Shown here piece after piece: positions 1-5,421 of a stretch of DNA of 6,691 nucleotides. The translations under genes and the position numbers were made by a program. The first letter of the stretch is position 1; every line of letters starts with the position of its first letter. The stretch lies in assembly GCA_030049565.1 (NCBI GenBank), contig JASIKQ010000038.1, forward strand, positions 1-6,691. Direction: 5' to 3'. Source of the DNA: Candidatus Sulfotelmatobacter sp. (GTDB lineage: Bacteria; Acidobacteriota; Terriglobia; Terriglobales; Acidobacteriaceae). A model generated the notes under the pieces. The model was given only the letters and a program-made list of their open reading frames with translations, was not told where the DNA came from and did no database searches.

Positions 1-88
1 AGTGCTCATCGGAAACAACTTAGGAAGTATTGCAGCATAAGTTATTGAAATTATTGGAGATGAAATTTTTTCCCGTTGCCGGATTAAC

Positions 89-102
89 ATGGTATTTACC
101 AT
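89..102. promoter_or_regulatory. Short perfect dyad, possible operator
   Basis: ATGGTA and TACCAT are exact reverse complements separated by TT, giving a 14-base near-palindrome. Its size suits a dimeric repressor half-site pair, but no promoter with acceptable spacing was found around it. The regulatory role is inference only. Confidence 0.25.
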
Positions 103-120
103 CCTATAAACATCTAACTT

Positions 121-137
121 TATTGTTTTTAACAATA
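121..137. repeat. AT-rich inverted repeat TATTGTT/AACAATA
   Basis: Seven-base perfect arms flank a TTT loop. In RNA this would be a weak A-U hairpin. In DNA it could be a protein site. It has too little G-C pairing to act as a strong terminator, and it lies about 80 bases upstream of the rlpA -35 box. Confidence 0.3.
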
Positions 138-219
138 TATTGCATATTACCAATGCCGAACAACAAGTTACGTAAGCTATCGATAACTACGGCATAACCC
201 TAGTCCATTCACTTTCGGA

Positions 220-248
220 TTGACAAGCCCCGGCCCGTTGCTTAGCAT
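220..248 (+). promoter_or_regulatory. Putative sigma70-type promoter of rlpA
   Basis: A perfect -35 hexamer TTGACA (220-225) is followed by a 17-base spacer and TAGCAT (243-248), which matches four of six bases of the -10 consensus. Transcription would begin near 255, leaving a leader of about 55 bases that contains the CCTAGCTAGG palindrome and the ribosome binding site. It is the best promoter match in the rlpA leader and could drive rlpA, pyrF and the next gene together. Confidence 0.55.
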
Positions 249-270
249 TTATAGAACTTTTCAAACACAG

Positions 271-280
271 CCTAGCTAGG
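271..280. repeat. Palindrome CCTAGCTAGG in the rlpA leader
   Basis: This is a perfect 10-base palindrome 18 bases upstream of the rlpA Shine-Dalgarno and downstream of the predicted transcription start. It could be an operator acting on elongation or a chance palindrome. There is no direct evidence of function. Confidence 0.25.
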
Positions 281-298
281 ACGACTCTTGAGTATGCG

Positions 299-303
299 AG
301 GAG
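299..303 (+). promoter_or_regulatory. Ribosome binding site of rlpA
   Basis: AGGAG, within GAGGAGA, ends six bases before ATG 310. This is close to ideal spacing and fixes the start codon of rlpA. Confidence 0.8.
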
Positions 304-309
304 AACTGA

Positions 310-819
310 ATGCGAGATCGTTTAGCTCATGGACTGATGATCGCTTGTTTGATCTTCGGTCTGGGAGCAGCTCAGGCCCCGAACAACTCCCAGGCCAGCT
401 CACTGTCAACTAGCCCCGTCCAAACCAAGCCCGAGGTGCGCAGACAGACCAACAAAAACAAACCGTATCAAATTGGGACAGCTTCCTGGTACGGCGAGTA
501 TTTCGAGGGCAAGCCAACCGCCAGCGGCGAAGACTATGACATGTACGATATGACCGCCGCCCACCCTACCCTGCCCCTGGGCAGCTACGTAAAGGTCACC
601 AACCTTCACAACGGCAAGGCGGTGGTGGTCAAGGTTAACGACCGTGGACCCATCGTTCCCGGCCGCATTATCGACCTGTCCTATGGCGCCGCCCGGGTAC
701 TGCAGTTCGACCAGAAGGGATTGCAACGGGTACGCATCGACCTGGTCAAGCCGAGGACTCAACGCCGCGAGGTCTACCAAACTATAGCCGCCAATTACCC
801 CGTGGCGGAACTTCGCTAA
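310..819 (+). CDS. rlpA: RlpA-like septal ring lytic transglycosylase (DPBB domain)
   Basis: This is a secreted protein of 169 residues. Residues 1-23 form a signal peptide: charged MRDR, a hydrophobic core at about 9-20, and an AQA cleavage motif. A low-complexity linker rich in Ser, Gln and Asn follows to about residue 52. Residues 56-146 are a complete RlpA-type double-psi beta-barrel, with GTASWYG (56-62), GEDYDM (73-78), MTAAH (81-85), LPLG, VNDRGP (109-114) and RIIDLS (119-124). Characterised members cleave peptidoglycan strands lacking stem peptides, with conserved Glu, His and Asp in these motifs; the candidates here are E74, H85 and D111. No C-terminal SPOR domain is present, unlike the longer proteobacterial RlpA, so septal targeting must differ or be absent. 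No convincing lipobox is seen. ATG 310 is supported by a strong ribosome binding site. pyrF follows after 19 bases and is probably co-transcribed. Confidence 0.92.
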   Translation: MRDRLAHGLMIACLIFGLGAAQAPNNSQASSLSTSPVQTKPEVRRQTNKNKPYQIGTASWYGEYFEGKPTASGEDYDMYDMTAAHPTLPLGSYVKVTNLHNGKAVVVKVNDRGPIVPGRIIDLSYGAARVLQFDQKGLQRVRIDLVKPRTQRREVYQTIAANYPVAELR

Positions 820-833
820 ACCTTCTACACTGT

Positions 834-869
834 CAGGGATGCACCCGGCTCCGCTCCGCCGCATCCCTG
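834..869. repeat. Inverted repeat straddling the pyrF start
   Basis: CAGGGATGC (834-842) and GCATCCCTG (861-869) are perfect nine-base reverse complements around an 18-base pyrimidine-rich loop. The first arm contains ATG 839, the only in-frame ATG for pyrF. In mRNA the hairpin would bury that start codon. It may be an intergenic repeat, an attenuating structure, or a weak terminator of rlpA, although no U tract follows it. The arms are seen directly; the role is unknown. Confidence 0.55.
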
Positions 870-1669
870 CCGAACCCGAGGGAACCGATTCTGGTCAGGA
901 CGCTCGAACCGGGCGTCCCCACCCCCATAACCTTCTTGAAAATGCAATTGGCAAAAATGACCTTGGTAAAACCGATCCGCGCGAGAAGCTGATTGTCGCC
1001 CTGGACGTCTCCACCGTCGTCGCTGCGCAGAGAATCATCTCTCTGCTCGGCGATTCCGTCCTGACCTATAAAGTCGGCGTGCAGCTCTACACCGCTCAGG
1101 GCCCGCAACTGGTGCGCGATTTGATTGCGTCGGGCCGCCGCGTATTTCTCGATCTTAAGTATCACGACATCCCCAATACCGTCGCCTCGGCCGTCAACGA
1201 AGCTGCGCAACTCGGCGTGAGCATGTTGACCGTCCACGCCGCCGGCGGTGGAAGAATGCTGCGCGCCGCGGCCGACGCCGCTCACGCTATCAATCCCCGA
1301 TTGCACGTGCTGGCGGTAACCGTGCTCACCAGCCTCGACGAAAAAGATCTCGAAAAAATCGGCGTCCGCGGAACCGTCCTCGACGAGGTCCTGCGCCTTT
1401 CCGCTCTTGCCCTCGCCGGCGGATGCAACGGCGTCGTCGCCTCTGCCCGCGAAGCCTCGCACCTTCGCGCGGAACTGGGAGTCAGCTTTGACATCGTGAC
1501 TCCCGGCGTGCGGCCGATTGGCACCGGCCACGGGGACCAAGTCCGCGTCGTCACCCCCGCCGAAGCTATCGTCGCCGGCGCCAGCCACATCGTGGTGGGG
1601 CGTCCTATTACCGAGGCGCCCGATCCAGCGGCAGAGGCTCGCGCAATTCTCTCCCAAATCAGCTCATAA
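839..1669 (+). CDS. pyrF: Orotidine 5'-phosphate decarboxylase
   Basis: The product converts OMP to UMP in the cytosol, the final step of de novo pyrimidine synthesis. From residue 50 the protein is a full TIM-barrel OMP decarboxylase: KLIVALDV (50-57) with the substrate Asp, the catalytic DLKYHDIPNT (105-114) giving D105, K107 and D110, TVHAAGG (131-137), VTPGVRP (220-226) and the phosphate-binding IVVGRPIT (251-258). The core of about 227 residues is normal for the family. The first 49 residues are not: they are rich in Pro, Arg and Gly, look non-conserved, and begin at an ATG inside an inverted repeat with only AGGG directly against it. No other ATG or GTG lies in frame before the core. 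ATG 942 and ATG 957 are better placed but are in another frame that stops at TGA 990. One extra A in the A4 run at 968-971 would join them to the core. The function is secure; the start is not. Confidence 0.9.
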   Translation: MHPAPLRRIPAEPEGTDSGQDARTGRPHPHNLLENAIGKNDLGKTDPREKLIVALDVSTVVAAQRIISLLGDSVLTYKVGVQLYTAQGPQLVRDLIASGRRVFLDLKYHDIPNTVASAVNEAAQLGVSMLTVHAAGGGRMLRAAADAAHAINPRLHVLAVTVLTSLDEKDLEKIGVRGTVLDEVLRLSALALAGGCNGVVASAREASHLRAELGVSFDIVTPGVRPIGTGHGDQVRVVTPAEAIVAGASHIVVGRPITEAPDPAAEARAILSQISS

Positions 1670-1690
1670 TCAAAACCAGTGGGGGTGCCA

Positions 1691-2424
1691 ATGATAAAGA
1701 TTTTCACGCGCCAGAACTTCCTTGCTATTTACTCAGGTGTGTTGACGGTTGCGTTCACATCGGTCGTCTTGCTGGGGGCACGCAAATCTGAGTCCAACGC
1801 CAGCTTCGACCAGATCACGGTGCATCGCATCAATGTGATCGAACCGGACGGCACTACGCGTCTTGTCATCTCCGACAAGGCCGAGTTCCCGGGTTCGTAT
1901 TACCACGGCAAGGAGTATCCACGCCCCGACCGCGACGTTACCGGAATGCTCTTTAACAATGAGGAAGGAACTGAAAACGGCGGTCTCATCTTCGGCGGAA
2001 AGAAAGATCAAAGCGGCGTCGCTGGGGGCACCTCAGTTTCGATGAATACGAACGAGATCAGACCCTGGTGGCGGAATCGGATAGCGAAGGGGACTCGCGT
2101 ACAACCTATTACGTTCTCAATGAGGACCAGAGCTCTCATTCACTTACTCCGGAGCTTGCCGCCGAGTGGCAGCACGTCAAGGCTATGCCGCCCGGCCCCG
2201 AGCAGGTCGCAGCGCGCAAGGCGGTTGAGGAAAAATACCCGGGAGGCATTGTCAATCGTGGATATTTCGGGCGTGGACGAGACAAATCCGTCAGCCTGAC
2301 TCTGAGCGACCAGCAAGGGCACGAGCGGCTCGTGGCCCGGGTCGCGCCTGACGGAACGCCAGTCATCCAGTTCCTCGATGCAAGCGGAAAAGTCCAGCGC
2401 ACCCTCGGCGCAGATTCGAAGTAG
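1691..2424 (+). pseudogene. Membrane-anchored protein of unknown function, read in two frames
   Basis: As sequenced, the gene is split. The first part runs from ATG 1691, after the purine run GTGGGGGTG, and stays coherent to GLIFGGKKDQSG. Its frame then continues as Arg- and Ser-rich out-of-frame text to a stop at 2299. The coherent sequence resumes in the frame one base back (GHLSFDEYERDQTLVAES) and ends at TAG 2424. Restoring one G in the G5 run at 2024-2028 gives VAGGHLSFDEY and one protein of about 244 residues. It has a short N-terminal tail, one membrane segment (about residues 9-30), and an outside region with repeated beta-hairpin-like units of the form DG..RLVI: INVIEPDGTTRLVISD early, then LSDQQGHERLVARVAPDG and DASGKVQRTL late. 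I do not recognise a family or function. The break is either a real recent mutation or a homopolymer sequencing error. The gene lies 21 bases after pyrF and may share its transcript. A GTG at 1679 is an alternative start. Confidence 0.7.
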
Positions 2425-2429
2425 GCGCC

Positions 2430-2492
2430 ATGACAAATACCTCCATCCTCGAGTTGACCAATAATCCTGACTATGGTCCAATATTTGTATGA
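2430..2492 (+). CDS. Possible 20-residue leader peptide coupled to the antitoxin
   Basis: A small frame (MTNTSILELTNNPDYGPIFV) begins five bases after the preceding stop. Its TGA overlaps the antitoxin start as ATGA (2489-2492), the classic geometry for translational coupling. That would help explain why the antitoxin has no Shine-Dalgarno of its own. Only a weak AGG (2423-2425) precedes this ATG, and frames this short arise easily by chance, so confidence is low. Confidence 0.2.
   Translation: MTNTSILELTNNPDYGPIFV
2454..2482 (+). promoter_or_regulatory. Candidate promoter of the toxin-antitoxin module
   Basis: TTGACC (2454-2459, five of six to the -35 consensus) is followed by a 17-base spacer and TCCAAT (2477-2482, four of six to the -10). 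Transcription would start near 2489, the A of the antitoxin ATG, implying a leaderless message. The lack of any Shine-Dalgarno before that ATG fits. It competes with the leader-peptide explanation. Confidence 0.35.
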
Positions 2493-2731
2493 AACAGGTC
2501 GCCATTTCGGAATTCAAAGCCAAGTGCCTTTCTCTGCTCGACGAGGTGCAAAAAACGAAGAAGCCGATCTGTGTCACTCGTTTTGGAAAGCCCATCGCAG
2601 AGATTTCACCGCCCTCGGCCAGAGTGAAGGGTTCCGAGTGGTTTGGCTCGATGAAAGATGAAATCCAGGTTCTCGGCGATATCATTTCGCCGGCCAATGA
2701 TAAGGACGAGTGGGAGGTACTGCGCGATTGA
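2489..2731 (+). CDS. Type II antitoxin, Phd/YefM family
   Basis: This is an 80-residue antitoxin predicted to neutralise the PIN-domain toxin encoded immediately downstream and, as a dimer, to bind its own promoter. The N-terminal half is a typical Phd/YefM DNA-binding fold: a short first strand (MKQVAISEFKAK), a helix (CLSLLDEVQ), then KPICVTRFGKPIAEISP (25-41) with the basic-plus-glycine turn of the family. The C-terminal half (WFGSMKDEIQ, GDIISP, WEVLRD) matches the toxin-wrapping tail of VapC-partner members, including the terminal W-E-x-L-x-D. The start is fixed by the family N-terminus. Its TGA overlaps the toxin TTG by four bases (TTGA, 2728-2731), so the two are translationally coupled. 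Autoregulation is inferred from the family. Confidence 0.85.
   Translation: MKQVAISEFKAKCLSLLDEVQKTKKPICVTRFGKPIAEISPPSARVKGSEWFGSMKDEIQVLGDIISPANDKDEWEVLRD
2712..2717 (+). promoter_or_regulatory. Ribosome binding site that selects the TTG start of the toxin
   Basis: GGGAGG lies 10 bases upstream of TTG 2728 and downstream of the in-frame GTG 2710. The GTG therefore cannot use it, and the toxin most likely begins at TTG. The site sits inside the antitoxin coding region. Confidence 0.7.
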
Positions 2732-3117
2732 GGCTGCTTCTAGATACCCACATTTGGATATGGAGTATGCAAGCCTCAGATCGACTCGGCAAGAGAACCG
2801 CGCATGAAATCAAGAATCCTGAGAACGAACGATGGCTTTCTCCCGTCAGCACTTGGGAGGCCTTGACTCTCCACGCCAAAGGACGGATCAATCTTCCCCA
2901 CGACATTAGTTCATGGGTGGCTCGTGCCACCGCTGCCTTCTACGAGGCGCCTTTGACTCATGAGATCGCATTGGCGGCTCGCAATTTGCCTTGGGACCAC
3001 GACGATCCGGCGGACCGTTTCTTGGCAGCCACGGCACAGGTGTTGAACCTCACTCTGGTGACCGCAGATGGCCGACTGCTTGGCCTAGGAGAAATTTCGA
3101 CTCTCGCGAACCGCTGA
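2728..3117 (+). CDS. Type II toxin, PIN-domain ribonuclease (VapC family)
   Basis: The 129-residue product is predicted to be a Mg2+-dependent RNase that is released when the antitoxin is degraded; known VapC toxins cleave tRNA or rRNA. The PIN fold is complete, with the acidic residues in expected places: D6 in LLLDTHIW, E44 in STWEAL, D93/D96 in HDDPADRFLAATA, and D114 in LVTADGRLL. The strand pattern before D6 starts right after TTG 2728. That start, the upstream GGGAGG and the four-base overlap with the antitoxin agree; a GTG at 2710 would only add six unneeded residues. The weak TTG probably keeps toxin output below antitoxin output. All acidic residues are present, so the toxin looks intact. 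It converges on the amidohydrolase gene with 16 bases between stop codons and no terminator-like hairpin. Confidence 0.87.
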   Translation: MRLLLDTHIWIWSMQASDRLGKRTAHEIKNPENERWLSPVSTWEALTLHAKGRINLPHDISSWVARATAAFYEAPLTHEIALAARNLPWDHDDPADRFLAATAQVLNLTLVTADGRLLGLGEISTLANR

Positions 3118-3133
3118 GAAATCCACTCCGCTC

Positions 3134-4426
3134 TTACTTCATCAATTCCCGCAACACCGCCACTTCCGCCGCAATTCCCGTGTGCAGCGCCGGATCCACA
3201 TCGGGAGCAAACAGCGGAGAATGATTCGACGGCAAATTCATCCCTGAAGCCTTAGCCTGGGCAAACTTCTCCGGATCGGCCCCGCCCAGCGAGAAATAGA
3301 ATCCCGGAACTCCCTGCTGGATGTAATAAGAAAAATCCTCCGAGGCCGGAATCGGATCCTCCATCGCCACATGGTCCCTCCCGAGCGCCGCTTCCAGCGC
3401 CGGTTTCAGTCGCTCGGCCAACGCGGGGTCGCTGTACACCAAATCGGTCGATTCATAATGCTCAATCAGCGGCAGTTTGGGCGCACCCGCAGCCTCAGCT
3501 TCAGCATTCACAATCCGCGTGATCGCCGCCAGCACCTGCTGCCGCACTTGGGTCTTGTTCGTCCGTACCGTCAGTCCCAGCTCCGCCTGATCCGGAATCA
3601 CATTATTCTTCGTTCCCGCCCGAACATATCCCACGGTAACGATCGCCAACTCGCCCGGCTTCACCTCGCGTGCCGCAATCGTCTGCAAAGTCAGAATCGT
3701 CCGCGCCGCAATCACAATCGGATCGATCGTGGTCTGCGGCATCGCCCCATGCCCACCCTTGCCGTAAATCGTGATGCGCAGCGAATCCGCGTTCGTGTTA
3801 TAAACTCCCGGCGTAATGCCCACCGTCCCTGCCGCCAGAATGTTCTCAACATGCATTGCCACCGCAAAATCAGGCTTCGGAAAGCGCGTGAATAGACCGT
3901 CAGCCAGCATCGCCTTGGCGCCGCCAGCCGTCTCCTCCGCAGGTTGCCCGATCAACATTAGTGTTCCATGCCATGTATCTTTGCTGTGCGCCATGACCGC
4001 TGCGGTACCGAAAATCGCGGCCATGTGCAGATCGTGCCCGCAGGCATGCATCACCGGAACCTCATGTCCCGCATCATCTTTCGTGTGGACTTTGCTTGCA
4101 TAGGGCAACCCGGTTTTCTCTTCCACTGGGAGCGCATCAAGCTCGGTTCGCAACATCACCTTCGGCCCGGCGCCATTCTTCAAAATCGCCACAATCCCTG
4201 TGCCACCCACGTGCTCAGTAACCTCATAAGTAAGGCTTCGCAGCCGCTCGGCCAGCCTCGCCGCGGTTTGTGTCTCATGCCCCGACAACTCCGGATTCTG
4301 ATGAATATTCACATAAAGGTCACGGGCCTCGGGGTACACCGCCTCAACTTCCTTCGAACCGGCCTCTTGCGCGGGACCGAACCCAGTCAGAAGAAGCGCC
4401 ATTGTCAGTAATGATTTCCAAATCAT
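3134..4426 (-). CDS. Secreted M20-family (M20D) amidohydrolase
   Basis: This is a metal-dependent hydrolase of N-acyl amino acids or related amides, 430 residues long. Members include hippurate hydrolase, N-acetyl-diaminopimelate deacetylase and IAA-amino-acid hydrolase; the substrate cannot be read from sequence. Residues 1-19 form a signal peptide (MIWKSLLTMALLLTGFGPAQ), placing it in the periplasm or outside, which is less usual for this group. The catalytic domain follows: MLRTELDALPV (91-101), HACGHDLH (127-134) with C129 and H131, QPAEE (161-165) with the general-base and metal Glu, and AMHVE (190-194) with H192. A dimerisation lid (about 205-320) contains GKGGHGAMP (222-230). The C-terminal part has SEDFSYY (362-368) and the last metal ligand H402 in SNHSPLFAPD. 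Every expected ligand is present. No Shine-Dalgarno precedes ATG 4426, and a promoter within a perfect dyad lies almost against it. Confidence 0.9.
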   Translation of the reverse strand: MIWKSLLTMALLLTGFGPAQEAGSKEVEAVYPEARDLYVNIHQNPELSGHETQTAARLAERLRSLTYEVTEHVGGTGIVAILKNGAGPKVMLRTELDALPVEEKTGLPYASKVHTKDDAGHEVPVMHACGHDLHMAAIFGTAAVMAHSKDTWHGTLMLIGQPAEETAGGAKAMLADGLFTRFPKPDFAVAMHVENILAAGTVGITPGVYNTNADSLRITIYGKGGHGAMPQTTIDPIVIAARTILTLQTIAAREVKPGELAIVTVGYVRAGTKNNVIPDQAELGLTVRTNKTQVRQQVLAAITRIVNAEAEAAGAPKLPLIEHYESTDLVYSDPALAERLKPALEAALGRDHVAMEDPIPASEDFSYYIQQGVPGFYFSLGGADPEKFAQAKASGMNLPSNHSPLFAPDVDPALHTGIAAEVAVLRELMK

Positions 4427-4434
4427 GATTCAGG

Positions 4435-4455
4435 GATCATATCTGTCGTATGATC
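4435..4455. promoter_or_regulatory. Perfect dyad operator over the amidohydrolase promoter
   Basis: GATCATA (4435-4441) and TATGATC (4449-4455) are exact reverse complements separated by TCTGTCG. One arm contains the -10 hexamer of the - strand promoter and the other lies in its spacer. A dimeric regulator bound here would block RNA polymerase. The symmetry is seen directly. Repression is inferred, and no regulator gene is present in the window. Confidence 0.5.
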
Positions 4456-4465
4456 GCCCTGTAAA
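4436..4465 (-). promoter_or_regulatory. Putative sigma70-type promoter of the amidohydrolase gene
   Basis: Read on the - strand, TTTACA (4465-4460, five of six to the -35) is followed by an 18-base spacer and TATGAT (4441-4436, five of six to the -10). Transcription would start near 4429, three bases or so from ATG 4426. That gives a leaderless or almost leaderless message, in keeping with the missing Shine-Dalgarno. Confidence 0.55.
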
Positions 4466-4535
4466 ACGGCTTCCCCGCCCGATCGTTGGCGGAGGGTATG
4501 ACTCCGCGAATACGAAACGCAGCAGTCGAGCAACC

Positions 4536-4568
4536 TGCCCTGAGCTTGCCGAGGGCATCTGTATGCCC
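4536..4568. repeat. Overlapping inverted repeats between divergent genes
   Basis: TGCCCT (4536-4541) can pair with AGGGCA (4552-4557), or the overlapping GGGCAT (4553-4558) can pair with ATGCCC (4563-4568) across a four-base loop. The two hairpins are mutually exclusive. The CCCTGAGCTTGCCGAGGG core resembles short dispersed repeats common in GC-rich bacterial intergenic DNA. There is no T tract, so it is not a classic terminator. Confidence 0.4.
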
Positions 4569-4694
4569 ACTCTGCTATGAGTGAGCGATCAAGCCGCTTT
4601 CAAGCTTTATTGCAACGAAGCTTCACGCTCTATCAACCCTCCGAGATGCTGGACAGTTCAGGTAATATATTTCGTCCACTCTTCGCCACTCTGA

Positions 4695-5405
4695 ATGAAT
4701 CGTGAATATCACAAAGCATACAGCCAGGAACTTAACCGCGACATGGAGGCCCTCGTCTTTGGCCACGCCGGTACTCCGATCCTCGTCTTTCCCACTTCCA
4801 TGGGAAAGTTCTTCGAGTATGAAGACCGCGGCATGATCGCCGCGCTCGCGCCCAAGATCGATCGCGGCGAACTGCAAATCTTCTGTCCCGACGGCGTCGA
4901 TCTCGAAAGCTGGTACAACAAGCAGGTCCATCCCAAAGTTCGCGTCCTGCGCCACCTGCAGTACGAGCGCTACATTCTGCACGAGTTCATTTCATTTCTG
5001 CGTTGGAAGAATCAAACGCCGCAACTATGCGTCACCGGGTGCAGCTTCGGTGCCTATCATTCGGTGAACTTTGCTTTGAAGCATCCCGACGTCGTGTCGC
5101 ATTGCGTCAGCATGAGCGGCGCGTTCGATATCCATCAATTTCTCGATGGCTACTACGACGACGACTGCTATTTCAATTGCCCGGTCGACTATCTGCCGAA
5201 CCAAACCGACGACTGGTTCCTGAGCCGCTATCGGCAGATGAAAATCGTGCTCGGTTCCGCCGATTGGGATATGTGCCTGGATCAAAACGTAAAGCTTTCG
5301 GCCATGTTGAACGCAAAGGCAGTGCCCCACTGGCTGGATATTTACAATGACAATTCGCGGCACGACTGGCCGCTATGGCAGAGGATGGCGGGAAAATACT
5401 TCTAG
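4695..5405 (+). CDS. Alpha/beta-hydrolase, putative esterase family
   Basis: This is a 236-residue cytosolic hydrolase with no signal peptide. The fold is shown by an early strand and turn (PILVFPTSMG, 28-37), a strand before the nucleophile elbow (QLCVTGCSFGAYHS, 110-123), and GxSxG as GCSFG with S117 as nucleophile. The likely acid is D190 or D192 in GSADWDMC, and the likely base is H223 in SRHDWPLW near the C-terminus. The layout fits the putative esterase family that includes esterase D and antigen 85 relatives. It acts on an ester, thioester or peptide-like bond that cannot be named from sequence. It has seven Cys, which suits a cytosolic location. ATG 4695 is the first ATG of the frame and gives a natural N-terminus (MNREYHKAYS), but no Shine-Dalgarno is seen. 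A TAATAT at 4663-4668 could be a -10 box but lacks a clear -35. The ABM gene follows after 16 bases and is probably in the same operon. Confidence 0.85.
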   Translation: MNREYHKAYSQELNRDMEALVFGHAGTPILVFPTSMGKFFEYEDRGMIAALAPKIDRGELQIFCPDGVDLESWYNKQVHPKVRVLRHLQYERYILHEFISFLRWKNQTPQLCVTGCSFGAYHSVNFALKHPDVVSHCVSMSGAFDIHQFLDGYYDDDCYFNCPVDYLPNQTDDWFLSRYRQMKIVLGSADWDMCLDQNVKLSAMLNAKAVPHWLDIYNDNSRHDWPLWQRMAGKYF

Positions 5406-5421
5406 TAATCCATTGAACGCA

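Larger units (their letters stand above)
1..309. other. AT-rich gene-free leader upstream of rlpA
   Basis: No convincing reading frame, tRNA or known RNA gene is visible here. The first ~200 bases are clearly richer in A and T than the rest of the window. The stretch holds three short perfect dyads: ATGGTA/TACCAT (89-102), TATTGTT/AACAATA (121-137) and the palindrome CCTAGCTAGG (271-280). The rlpA promoter and ribosome binding site lie at its right end. The composition break could be ordinary intergenic DNA, the edge of acquired DNA, or the control region of a divergent gene to the left of the window. The sequence alone does not decide between these. Confidence 0.6.

Noticed and set aside
105..110. 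TATAAA as a -10 box in the AT-rich leader
   Set aside because: The nearest -35-like hexamer (TTGCCG at 76-81) is 23 bases away, too far, and no gene follows closely.
833..1657. A 274-codon open frame on the - strand across pyrF
   Set aside because: It is the antisense shadow of a GC-rich, clearly recognisable pyrF. Its translation is rich in Gly, Asp and His with no domain.
2140..2697. A 185-codon - strand frame over the unknown gene and antitoxin
   Set aside because: It crosses two + strand genes with recognisable or coherent sequence and has no domain or ribosome binding site.
3118..3133. A bidirectional terminator between the toxin and amidohydrolase genes
   Set aside because: The 16-base gap has no inverted repeat and no T tract.
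3371..3895. A 174-codon + strand frame opposite the amidohydrolase
   Set aside because: It is Arg- and His-rich antisense text with no motif, while the - strand gene carries a complete M20 metal site.
4602..4624. Two AAGCTT copies as a repeat or integration site
   Set aside because: Each is a common six-base palindrome, and the ten bases between them show no further structure.
4650..4668. TGGACA and TAATAT as an esterase promoter pair
   Set aside because: Each hexamer is a fair match, but the spacer is only seven bases, so they cannot work together. A promoter for the esterase remains unlocated.
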